Of a DNA stretch of 64,000 nt, positions 19,280 through 28,611 are shown piece after piece (within the stretch, counting starts at the first letter, position 1; each line of letters begins with the position of its first letter). Position numbers and translations under genes: made by a program. The stretch comes from Chlamydiota bacterium (GTDB taxonomy: Bacteria; Chlamydiota; Chlamydiia; Chlamydiales; Parachlamydiaceae). The notes under the pieces are model-generated. The model searched no databases and was not told where the DNA came from. It saw only the letters and a list, made by a program, of their open reading frames with translations. Where the stretch lies: contig JABDDC010000002.1 in the NCBI GenBank assembly GCA_013287815.1, positions 43,328 to 107,327 of the forward strand, given 5' to 3'.

Positions 19280-22200
19280 TTATTTGGGTGCGCAGTAGTC
19301 ATCCGGGCTTGTTGACTTGACGTTGAAGAAGTCCATAGCCTCGTCAATTTCGTAGTTCCAGGTTCTTCTGACTTTGTTCTTATCACGGAGCACATCCTGT
19401 TGGCGTCTAGTGAGGTTTTCAAGTTCTTCTTCACTGTCAACAATAAGGGGGCGGATAAAAAGCATAAGATTACGTTTATTATCCGACTTGCCTTGCTGTT
19501 TGTTAAGGGCACCAATCAAAGGAAGGCCGCCCAGGCATGGGACGCGGCTGAGTGTATCGGTATCAGTATCGCTGATAAATCCGCTAAGTATAACAAAGAA
19601 GCCATCAGGAACGTGTACACGCGTTGTTGCTCTGCTTTTGTTTAGAACCGGAACTAAGTTGACGTCAACAGCTGATGGATTGTTGGTCGTTGAGTTGGCG
19701 GCACCATTGTTGTTGGTATTTTCCTGGACGATGTCCATGGTAATGATACCGTTATTGCCGATCTGTGGAGTGACCCTGAACGTTGAACCGACATCCAGGA
19801 ACTGGAAGTTATTCGTGATGACAGAGCCTTGATCGTTGGAGATAGACTGTGTCTTATAACGTTCTGTACTTCCTACGAAGACTTCGGCAGTATTATTGTC
19901 TTCTGTTACGATCTTGGGGCTCATGATGATTCGTGTATTCGTATCTGAATAAGCCGCCTGGATGATGGCTCCGATCGAGTTGAACTGGAGTCCGCCATGG
20001 GTGACATGTCGACCGATGATACCGGCTGAATATCCTTGTGAGGCTAAAAGGCCGGAGGTGCTTGGTGGCAATATCGAACCTAATACAGTACCTGCTGTGG
20101 CAGCTGCATTGGTACCAGAATTCAAATTAGCATCAAGGCTTGTTCCAAGGCCAAGGTTCGACTGACCGCCGGCTGTACCGTCGCCGCCGAATCTGCTTCC
20201 GTAATCCACACCATAGGTAAGGGAATTCTGAATGGATGTATCGAGAATAAGCATCTCGATGAAGACTTGTCTCAGGGGCAGGTCGATCTCGAGGATCAGT
20301 TCCTTGATTCTTTCGAGGGCTTGGTATGTACCTGTAAATATCAGCGAGTTGGAAGCTTCGATCCACTGGCTGCTGTTTATGGCAGCAACGATATCAGCGT
20401 TAGCCGTACCGGTCTGGAGAAGGCTGGTACCAATTTTTTGCAGGGCGGTTTCAATCTGATCGCCTTTGCGATATTTCAACTTATAGATGAAGAAGAGGGT
20501 ACGTTCGATATGGCCTGTTGGTAGTCCTTGGACCCACTTAGGCGTTGTGGAGATGCCACCTGGAGTAAATTCCTGTTTTTCGAAGATGCCTGGACGACCT
20601 TCTGTTCCTATACCGCCAGGGCCTAAGACAGCATTGGGGTTGAAGGCGGGAGGCGTCGGGGTTGTAACGGCGCCTGGGACGCCAAAAGGATATTTGCTTG
20701 GCAGGTTTGGATTATAGCCAGGTGTGCCTGGAATATTAAATCCTTCCCCGGCAGCGCCTGAACCAGCAGCACCACCAGCTCCGGCAGCTCCTGCGCCTGT
20801 GGCACCTGCTGCGCCAGCAGCACCGGCAGCGGCTGAAGCAGCAGCTGCTGCTCTGGCCGCAGCGGCCGCAGCTTCATCTTCTTCAGAAGGCACTCTGAGG
20901 TGCAGCTTGTCGAGTGAAAGGATCTTGGTCCTTCCTTCGTTGATATCGAGGTTTTCGAGGATGGCCAACGCTTTTTCTACGATAAATGTGTTGGAGACCA
21001 CGAAGATGCTGTTGGTAGCTGGATGAGGTACAAGCACGTAAGGGTTGCCCTGTGCGATTGGAGCCAGGATTTTCTCGGCCAGCACGGCCAGGGTTTCGAC
21101 GAATCCATTGCGGACTACATATTGACCAACAGTGACGCCGCTTTGAGGAGCATCTAAGCTATTGATCAGCTGGGCGATCTTATTGATATTGACAGTGAAG
21201 TCGGTGATGATCAGGTTGTTGGTGTCTCTCAGCACTTCGACAAGGGCGTCATCAGAAAGGAGCGGACGGATGATTTCGCCGGCCTTATTAGGATCGAGGG
21301 TATTGAGCCTGAATACGCGAGTGACGATTTCACTTTCTTTTGCATTGCTCAGCTGTCCGGGGCCTTCAATACGTGAAGGTGCGCGGACGCGTGGGTTGGT
21401 GTGTATGATGATGTTGTTACCTTGTTCAAGAAGCGAAAGGTTGCGGATGCGCAGTTCTTGCAGTAGGGCTGCCATCAGGTTTTCAATCGTTGTCGGCTCT
21501 TCGGAGACAATTGTGACATTGAATTGGAGGTCCTGATCGTCAAAGATAAAGTTCTTGTTCGAAATGCGGCTGATGAAGCGGAGAAATTCGATCATCGAAA
21601 CATTATTGAAGTTAATCGAAATCTCCTTCATTTGACTCTGACTAGCTGCAGGAGCTGCAGATGAAGCATTTGTAGCTTGAGCTACTGCTGCCTGAGGATC
21701 AGAAATATTTTCAATGGTCTCGCTCGGTGTGATCACCGTCATGCGGTGTGGCTTATTTTCGCCATCTTCGTTCGGTTCTGAACCAGCAGGAAGGCCAATT
21801 GGCTCGGCGGCAGTTGATGGAGCTTCGGGAGTTGATGGGGCTTCGGGAGTTGATGGGGCTTCGGCGGATGGAGCCGGTGTGTCGATCACTGGCGACTTCG
21901 GAGTTTCATTGGAAGTCTGTAATGGCTCTACAGTCGGAAAAGATGTATCAATTTTCGGAGATGGTGGTGTTTCCGCTAACGACAAAGATCCTTCTTGAGA
22001 GGTTTTTGGAGCAGTAGTATCCGCTGGCGTGCTAATTTCAACAGACGTTGAAGAGGGATCCCTATCAGCTGATTTCTGCATGGGGACATCTTTGACATCG
22101 CCCTTTGCCTCTTGTTCATCGATGAGTCCCACCGCAGAATGGATATATTTCTCTTTTCCGACCACGTTAGGCTGTTTTTTTGCTGTTAGTTCTACCGCAG

Positions 22201-24061
22201 CTGGTTTTGCAGGGGCAGATTCAATAGCATCAGGTTGTTCAGGTGCTTGGATAAGATTAGGTTGAACTCTTTCGGCTTTAACTCTTCTATTTTTTGGCTG
22301 CTCTTCTTCATCCTTATTCCATGACCAGGAGTGTTCTTCAAACTTTTTGGAAGGAGGCGCAGGTTGTGAGGCTGAGTCTTGATTTCTTTCCTTTTCTTCG
22401 GAGACAGGGAGGCTCTTAGCTTCAAATTCATCGGTGCTGATGACTATAGGTTGGACGGCTTCTTCAGCTGTGAAAAGAAATTCATTTGGCTTGTTTTCTA
22501 GTGCCGCAAAGAAATTGTTCATGTCGGTAATTTGCAGATCGGCATTTTCAGTAAGATCTGATTCGGGAGCAGTCAGCTCTTTTGAAGCCTTTTCACTGTC
22601 AAGGATTGGGTGGCTGTAAACATCTGCTTTAGTGAGGAAGTCGTCATCCATGGGAGGTGCGGCTTCGACAGGATCAAAGAAGCTCTTCACTTCAGACGTT
22701 GTAGCATCGGCAAAGAAAAGGACTATAGGAGCAGCTTGGGAATCTTCTTCTTTATCCAATTCGGCTGAAGTAGTTTTCCAATCAAAATTGTCATCGCTGT
22801 CTATAGAAATCGGATGCTCATTTTCAAGCGATGAATCGGTCACTTGGATAGAAGAGATGGGAAAGTCGGCTAGCCAATCCTCATCAAACTCTTGAGATGG
22901 GTTGTCATTGGCAGCGTACAGGTCGGATTCATCAAATAAGGTTTCTTTATTTTTTTCTTGACTGAAGTCTTCAAAGTCAAATTCAGGAATAGTAAAAGAT
23001 TGTGTATCCTCGGCAGCGATGACAAGTTCAGAAGGCCGGTTCTCCAGATCTTCTGCATCGGCTGCTAAGTTTTGATGAGCAGTTTCTGGTTTTGAATCTT
23101 GCGTGAAGTCAGTTGTGAAGTTGGCTGGTATCAGTTGTTCATGTTCATCAGGGACTGGCAGATTTTGTTCATGAGCAGAATCATTATCAGCGATATGTGT
23201 GAATTCATCGGATACGGAGAATGTGAATGTCGGGGTATCGGCCGGTTTCTCTTGCGATTCTGGTTTCTCTGCCTGTTCCTTCTGATCTTCATTCGCAGCT
23301 GCAAGGATATTAGCATCTTGCAATGGCTGAGCAAAATCAGAAGCGATGATCTTGGGTGTCAAATCGTTAACACCCTTTTCTGCAGGCTGTACATCATTCT
23401 CTTCTGCTGGAACAGCAGCTTCATCGGCAGCGAAATAGGATGGTATGCCTTTAGGTTCATCGGTAGGTCCTGAAGTCTGTTCTTCTGCATCTGCTGCCAA
23501 GTAATGAGTCGCAGTTTTTGGCTCGGAAGGTTGTGTGAAATCGGCCGTAAAGGTAGCCGGAATGAATTGTTCATATTCAATATGTACTGGTGGCTGATGA
23601 AGCGTTGGCGCGCTATCGTCGATATGAGAATAATCATCTGACACAGAAAATGTGAAGGTGGAATTTTCGTTATGTATAGCAGGCTGAGCGGCACTCTTGG
23701 CAGAAACTGTTTTAAATTCAAAGATCTGAGAAGCTATCAGGAAGATCTTTTTTAAGTATTCATGGCCGACGATTTTTTCTTCGTTTTTCTCTTCTTCAGC
23801 AGACTTTTTGCTCTTTACTTTTGTCTCTTCATTGTCTGCTATGCTGTTGCCGAAATCAGAAAAAACGACTTCGATTTGCTCCGAATATAAAGGGATAAAA
23901 TGTTCCTCAGAGTTATCTCTAGAATAGTTGATATCGGAAAAGTTGGTGATTTCCTGTTCCTCTTCCGAGGCTTCAAGAATTTGACCTGACTGACACGCGA
24001 TAGCTAGCAACCAACATTTTAACAAGTAATGACGTTGACGATGCTGAATTAATTTCTTCAT
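19280..24061 (-). CDS. sctC: Type III secretion outer-membrane secretin with a very long N-terminal extension
   Basis: C-terminal secretin domain (SPKIVTEDNNTAEVFVGSTERY, GFFVILSGFISDTDTDTLSRVPCLGGLPLIGALNKQQ) and N-domains. About 800 aa acidic N-terminal region. Confidence 0.93.
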   Translation of the reverse strand: MKKLIQHRQRHYLLKCWLLAIACQSGQILEASEEEQEITNFSDINYSRDNSEEHFIPLYSEQIEVVFSDFGNSIADNEETKVKSKKSAEEEKNEEKIVGHEYLKKIFLIASQIFEFKTVSAKSAAQPAIHNENSTFTFSVSDDYSHIDDSAPTLHQPPVHIEYEQFIPATFTADFTQPSEPKTATHYLAADAEEQTSGPTDEPKGIPSYFAADEAAVPAEENDVQPAEKGVNDLTPKIIASDFAQPLQDANILAAANEDQKEQAEKPESQEKPADTPTFTFSVSDEFTHIADNDSAHEQNLPVPDEHEQLIPANFTTDFTQDSKPETAHQNLAADAEDLENRPSELVIAAEDTQSFTIPEFDFEDFSQEKNKETLFDESDLYAANDNPSQEFDEDWLADFPISSIQVTDSSLENEHPISIDSDDNFDWKTTSAELDKEEDSQAAPIVLFFADATTSEVKSFFDPVEAAPPMDDDFLTKADVYSHPILDSEKASKELTAPESDLTENADLQITDMNNFFAALENKPNEFLFTAEEAVQPIVISTDEFEAKSLPVSEEKERNQDSASQPAPPSKKFEEHSWSWNKDEEEQPKNRRVKAERVQPNLIQAPEQPDAIESAPAKPAAVELTAKKQPNVVGKEKYIHSAVGLIDEQEAKGDVKDVPMQKSADRDPSSTSVEISTPADTTAPKTSQEGSLSLAETPPSPKIDTSFPTVEPLQTSNETPKSPVIDTPAPSAEAPSTPEAPSTPEAPSTAAEPIGLPAGSEPNEDGENKPHRMTVITPSETIENISDPQAAVAQATNASSAAPAASQSQMKEISINFNNVSMIEFLRFISRISNKNFIFDDQDLQFNVTIVSEEPTTIENLMAALLQELRIRNLSLLEQGNNIIIHTNPRVRAPSRIEGPGQLSNAKESEIVTRVFRLNTLDPNKAGEIIRPLLSDDALVEVLRDTNNLIITDFTVNINKIAQLINSLDAPQSGVTVGQYVVRNGFVETLAVLAEKILAPIAQGNPYVLVPHPATNSIFVVSNTFIVEKALAILENLDINEGRTKILSLDKLHLRVPSEEDEAAAAAARAAAAASAAAGAAGAAGATGAGAAGAGGAAGSGAAGEGFNIPGTPGYNPNLPSKYPFGVPGAVTTPTPPAFNPNAVLGPGGIGTEGRPGIFEKQEFTPGGISTTPKWVQGLPTGHIERTLFFIYKLKYRKGDQIETALQKIGTSLLQTGTANADIVAAINSSQWIEASNSLIFTGTYQALERIKELILEIDLPLRQVFIEMLILDTSIQNSLTYGVDYGSRFGGDGTAGGQSNLGLGTSLDANLNSGTNAAATAGTVLGSILPPSTSGLLASQGYSAGIIGRHVTHGGLQFNSIGAIIQAAYSDTNTRIIMSPKIVTEDNNTAEVFVGSTERYKTQSISNDQGSVITNNFQFLDVGSTFRVTPQIGNNGIITMDIVQENTNNNGAANSTTNNPSAVDVNLVPVLNKSRATTRVHVPDGFFVILSGFISDTDTDTLSRVPCLGGLPLIGALNKQQGKSDNKRNLMLFIRPLIVDSEEELENLTRRQQDVLRDKNKVRRTWNYEIDEAMDFFNVKSTSPDDYCAPK
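21811..21864 (-). repeat. 18-bp tandem repeat (3 copies) within sctC, encoding EAPSTP-like repeats
   Basis: CAGTTGATGGAGCTTCGG / GAGTTGATGGGGCTTCGG x2. Confidence 0.85.
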
Positions 24062-24261
24062 GGGTAAAAGCTATTTACTCTATATAGGTTAAACGTTAGA
24101 CAACATCCCTTGGGCAAAAGGTTGAGTATTTTTTATCACAAAATTGAGCATTAATTTCCAGTAAAAAAAGATTTTTTTTTCTTTGGTCAGAAAATAGGAG
24201 TAAGGAGAAAGGGGAAAAAGTTGAACCTTTCTCCCTTCTCCTATCTCCTGCCCTCTCTCTT

Positions 24262-25803
24262 TTATATTTGAATCGATATAAGAACTACAGAATACTCTTG
24301 TTGTGAACGACTTAAGTTGACCTTGATTTTTCTAAGAAGGGTATCAGTTTGTTTTTGCGGAAAGGATTGGATAATCTCTGGCAGGAACTCTTCTATTTGT
24401 TCATGCGAAAGAGTTTGTGGGGACAGAGTGATAAAAATTAGCGTATCTCCTTGTAGCCAAGGATGTTCCACTTCGTTAAAAGAAGCTTTGCCATCAATCC
24501 CTAAAGCCCGATTTTCAGATGTAACACGTTGAATATGAGTCGATCCTTTGGAGATCAGCCAGAGGCTTCCCGACTGGCAAGATATAAATCGGAACATCTT
24601 CTTCTCTGGGAATAAAATCAGGTAGCTGAAAGCAAACTGGAGTTCCATAGGATCGTTTATAAGTAGAGAATTAAGGATAGCAGCCAACTCTTCCGGTTTT
24701 TGGCTTAGCTGACATAGGGATCTAACCATTCCTCTTAGGATAGCGCTATAGATAATACCGACCGAATCTTTTGCGACAGGGACGCCAAGGATAATTCCTT
24801 TAGACTTTCCCGATAAATTTAAGAAGTCATAATACGGGGAGATTGCGCCAAAGCTTGTATATGCTGCCAGGCCAATATCGATTTGGGGCCAGTTCGGTAC
24901 TTTGTGGGGGATCAGCTTATTCTGGCTATGCCTGATGCTCTCCGCTACATCGATGAGTGGGTTACTCTCTTTCAATAGGGCAGGTGAATTAAGGTAGTCT
25001 GATATTTCAGTCATAAATTCAACAATATCTTGGTAGCGGTCTTCCGGTTTAGCCTGTAGGGCCTTCGTGAGGATTTTCTGAAGTTTGCTTGGCATTAAAG
25101 AGAGATGTATTTGACCAAGGCTTAATTTGCCAAGTACCAGTTCATAAGTAATGATTCCAAGTGAATAGATATCAGATGGGTAGGATGCTTTGGAGGGATT
25201 ATCCTTCTGTTCAGGACTCATATAGATAGGGGTGCCAATGAGACGTCTCTCAGCATTGGCATCTGCGCTGCCTTCTTCCAGAAGCTGGGCGATTCCAAAA
25301 TCGATGACTTTTATGCCGCCGTTTTCGGTAATCAAAATATTTTCAGGTTTAAGATCGCGGTGGATAACTCCATGGGAATGGAGATGGCATAAGGCCATGG
25401 AAATTTCCATAACGATTTCTAAAGCATGCTTGAGAGAGATCATTTGGCGTAGCATGTATTGCCGCAGAGTGGTTCCCTGGATGAATTCCATGGCAATGTA
25501 AAGGCCCCCTTCCCATTCCCCCTCGCCATAGAGTTTTACGATATTAGGATGGTCAGCTAAAGCGATGATATTGGCCTCTCGCAAGAAGCGTTCTTTCATT
25601 TCAGGATTGGATACGAATTCTGGAAAGAGGACTTTAATGGTGATGGGCTCTTTAGTTTTGGGATGGGTGGCCAGGTAAAGGATGCTCATCCCTCCCTTTT
25701 CCAGAAGGGCCTCAATGGGGTAAGGTCCAATTTTTTCCGGAATCGGCCCTATATTGGATTCTTCTCCAGTGGGTTGGGTATTTTGTTTAGAAAGATCTTC
25801 CAT
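24262..25803 (-). CDS. Serine/threonine protein kinase, Pkn5-like, in the T3SS cluster
   Basis: VIHRDLKPENILITENGGIKVIDFGIAQLL and GTPIYMSPEQ. Position between sctC and sctQ as in chlamydial CT672-CT674. Confidence 0.93.
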   Translation of the reverse strand: MEDLSKQNTQPTGEESNIGPIPEKIGPYPIEALLEKGGMSILYLATHPKTKEPITIKVLFPEFVSNPEMKERFLREANIIALADHPNIVKLYGEGEWEGGLYIAMEFIQGTTLRQYMLRQMISLKHALEIVMEISMALCHLHSHGVIHRDLKPENILITENGGIKVIDFGIAQLLEEGSADANAERRLIGTPIYMSPEQKDNPSKASYPSDIYSLGIITYELVLGKLSLGQIHLSLMPSKLQKILTKALQAKPEDRYQDIVEFMTEISDYLNSPALLKESNPLIDVAESIRHSQNKLIPHKVPNWPQIDIGLAAYTSFGAISPYYDFLNLSGKSKGIILGVPVAKDSVGIIYSAILRGMVRSLCQLSQKPEELAAILNSLLINDPMELQFAFSYLILFPEKKMFRFISCQSGSLWLISKGSTHIQRVTSENRALGIDGKASFNEVEHPWLQGDTLIFITLSPQTLSHEQIEEFLPEIIQSFPQKQTDTLLRKIKVNLSRSQQEYSVVLISIQI

Positions 25804-25825
25804 AATTTAATTCGGAATTCCGAAT

Positions 25826-27115
25826 TTATTTACCTAGCTCCATCACTCTCACACCCAGCGTTCCGCCAATGCGAATCAGTTCTGCCTTGCCGACGATTTT
25901 TCCATTAATGGCAAGGTCTACACCATCTTGTGGGTGGACATTCAATTCAAGAATGTTGCCCGGTTCGAGTTTCATCAGCCTGTCTACTGTCATCTGGATA
26001 CGCCCTGCTTCAACTGTCAATGTGATGGGGATATTTTCCGGATTGACGGCTTCGCCGGCTGCAGCCATTTTGGCTGAAGTTGCTCCAGGAGCTGCAGCAG
26101 CAGAAGGCTTCGAAACCATTGCAGAACTGGCAGGTTGTGCTTTTGGAATAGGTGGAGCTGCCCCTTCGTTTATTATTTCTCCGTTCTCGGTAGTGCTTGT
26201 AAGATCTTCATCTTCTGTCAGATCAATATCGCTTAGATCGTCTTCATCTTGTTCTTTAGACATAGAAGTATTAACCTCCTGGATTAAGGGGATTTCAAGA
26301 ATTTTAAGATTGCCATCTTTGAGTTTGCTGCGAAAAGCCTGTCGTCCATTGATTGTCAGGCTGATTCTTCCTTCCGAAACATTCTCACTATCAAGCGAAC
26401 AGGTATCAAGGACTATGAAATCGCCTTTGTTGACTGCTTGCCATTCGCTTAGTGTAAGATGGGTTTTTCCAGCTTCGAGATGAACTGTCAGGTCGATTGT
26501 CTCTTTCATCTTTTGAGAAAGCTGTGTAGGGCCATGCGAGGTAAAGTGCTCGACCCAAGCGCGGCGCATATCGGGAGAGACGATTAATCGTCCCCAGACA
26601 GTCTGACGCCCCAGGCTCAAGGAGATATCGAGGGTTAGAGAATCTTCTGAGGGAAGCGATTTTTCATTGGTAAGTACAGGAGCGATGGTTTTATCGAAAG
26701 CGATCTGACTGAAGTTGTAGAGGGTTTCCAAGGCAAGGAAACGGTAGAAGCTTTCGCTGAGGGCTTTGTCCTGGAAAGTGATAGGGTGGGTCTCTTTCGT
26801 CAGCAGGATGCTTTCCAGCACTGCCATTTCCTGTTCGGGCATGACCCATGCGACAATACCTTTGAGCGACGGAACGGAAAAAATGAGCGGTGAGACCGAG
26901 TCGCCTAGGCCTTCAAAGAGTTGGTCTTTAGTTCTCCAGGTCAGTTCGCCCGGTTTCACTTCCAGTCCGTCTCGTTCGAAAGACTTGGCTAGTCTTGTCG
27001 AGAGTTCCTCCCAGGGAAAGGGGGGGGCATTGCCGGTCAGGGGAATTTCATCAAGAGCCTTGATTTCGTGTTTTATTTCTCGAATCCAATCATAATCAGT
27101 GGATGGTTGTGTCAT
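25826..27115 (-). CDS. sctQ: Type III secretion C-ring protein
   Basis: C-terminal SpoA-like domain (IPITLTVEAGRIQMTVDRLMKLEPGNILELNVHPQDGVDLAINGKIVGKAELIRIGGTLGVRV). Confidence 0.9.
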   Translation of the reverse strand: MTQPSTDYDWIREIKHEIKALDEIPLTGNAPPFPWEELSTRLAKSFERDGLEVKPGELTWRTKDQLFEGLGDSVSPLIFSVPSLKGIVAWVMPEQEMAVLESILLTKETHPITFQDKALSESFYRFLALETLYNFSQIAFDKTIAPVLTNEKSLPSEDSLTLDISLSLGRQTVWGRLIVSPDMRRAWVEHFTSHGPTQLSQKMKETIDLTVHLEAGKTHLTLSEWQAVNKGDFIVLDTCSLDSENVSEGRISLTINGRQAFRSKLKDGNLKILEIPLIQEVNTSMSKEQDEDDLSDIDLTEDEDLTSTTENGEIINEGAAPPIPKAQPASSAMVSKPSAAAAPGATSAKMAAAGEAVNPENIPITLTVEAGRIQMTVDRLMKLEPGNILELNVHPQDGVDLAINGKIVGKAELIRIGGTLGVRVMELGK

Positions 27116-27230
27116 ACTCTTTCCATTTATTTCAAGTTTAACACTAAGCTTTTACGGAATCATTTGTCAAGGAAAACGCAAAATTTCAACGCCCCGAAGT
27201 ATAACAGCGGTAGCGGTCTAAGATGTCAGC

Positions 27231-27347
27231 CCAATGTCGTCAAGTTAATGAATTGTTTTGCAATTCTTATCCGCGCAGCAAACCCAGGGCGGCTTTTCGG
27301 GCGCGTTCATAATCAATATAAAACATTTTTTAATTTGACGACATTGG
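27231..27347. repeat. Inverted repeat pair
   Basis: CCAATGTCGTCAAGTTAA (27231-27248) versus TTAATTTGACGACATTGG (27330-27347), 17/18 inverted match. Confidence 0.8.
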
Positions 27348-27430
27348 GGTGGGGTTACCCCGACAGGCTATCTTCTACCGGGTTTTACAACCCCCACCCC
27401 TTGAACGCTTATCAGAAAACAATGTTAGAT

Positions 27431-27520
27431 TAGTGACAAAAAACATCATTTTAGTGACGAGAACAGCGATTTAGTGACAAATTTCACCTAATTTAGTGAC
27501 AGAAAAAGGCTTTGAATGAC
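27431..27520 (+). promoter_or_regulatory. Five phased TTTAGTGAC-type direct repeats upstream of the Fic reading frame
   Basis: TAGTGAC at 27431, 27452, 27472 and 27494, plus degenerate GAATGAC at 27514. Spacings are 21, 20, 22 and 20 bp. Confidence 0.7.
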
Positions 27521-27546
27521 AAAATAAAAGAAAAAGAGCAAAACTT

Positions 27547-28471
27547 ATGACCAAACAGCATGATAATGATTCTATATTAAAAAATATGTCTATTTTTCCT
27601 GAGGGTGCATCACTGGAGAAAATTAGGATGGCGCTGCAATGGCCTTTGAGCCATACGCGCACTTTACAGCGCCGTCTTGCGTCCCTGGTCAGGGAGAACC
27701 GTTTGCTTGTGGAAGGAGCCTCGCGCTCACGTCGATACCGCCTTCCATTAACGAAAGAGGCATCTTTTGCTGTTGTTCCTATGTCGGTAAAAGATGAAAA
27801 TGAGTTGAAGATCCCACTGTCTACTATAGCTGAGACCATAAAGGAAAAAGTCCGGCAGCAGCAGCATTTGCGCTTACCTGTAGGCTACAATCGCGAGTTC
27901 CTTTATCAGTATCGGCCTAATCACACATATTATCTCTCAGATCTTGTTCGTCGGCATTTATTGGAAATAGGAGGATCTCATGGAGATTACCCCGCCGGTA
28001 CTTATGCAAAACAGATTCTCAATCGTTTGCTTATCGAACTTTCATGGAACTCTAGCAGACTGGAGGGGAACACTTATGGATGTTCCTTTAAAGGCCTATG
28101 TTCAAGGGCTTTTGGGTGTTTATGAACTCAATCGTATTGAGCTGCTACGTGAAGTATTTGTATGGGCTTATGAGCGATCTTGCCTGCATTATTCGGCAAA
28201 GCGTAAGGAACTTGGAGAACCGGACCCTTTTCGCATGCGCTATCGGGATCTAATTAGAGAAGCCGTGGTAGGAGTTGTACGAAATCAGATGGATCGTATC
28301 GCCGCCCTCGAATTTATTAAGAAAGTTGCCAATGAATCTGTCCCACAAGAGGCGCGTGCGCGGTTGATTGAAGTGGTTGAAACCGAGATTATGTACCTTC
28401 ATGAAGGCAATTTTGCCAGATACCGACTCAAATACCCTGAATATATAGCCTGGAAAAGTGTGTGGAGGTAA
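27547..28471 (+). pseudogene. Fic-family protein gene with the catalytic core deleted and the frame shifted
   Basis: Frame 1 ends ...LIELSWNSSRLEGNTY (pre-Fic-core region). Frame 2 resumes MDVPLKAYVQGLLGVYELNRIELLREVFVWAYERSC... (post-core region). No HPFxxGNGR motif in either frame. Confidence 0.8.
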
Positions 28472-28611
28472 TAAAATTGAGATAGATTAACTTATCTATT
28501 TTTTAATGAAGGTTATGTTGATGAGGTGCCTAAGCTAATTAAAAATATTCTCAGGCAATCCGTTCTCATGAGAAGCGCAAGGGGTACTGGCCTTTAGCCC
28601 TTAGCCTTTAT

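Noticed and set aside
20724-21026. Plus-strand Pro/Ala-rich ORF antisense to sctC
   Set aside because: Mirror translation of the Ala/Gly-rich codons of sctC; the sense gene is well supported.
22632-23473. Antisense ORFs within the sctC N-terminus
   Set aside because: Byproduct of low-complexity coding sequence; no recognisable domain or ribosome-binding context.
27431-27520. Possible CRISPR repeats
   Set aside because: Repeat core is only about 9 bp with 11-13 bp intervals; fits iterons or transposase binding sites, not CRISPR.
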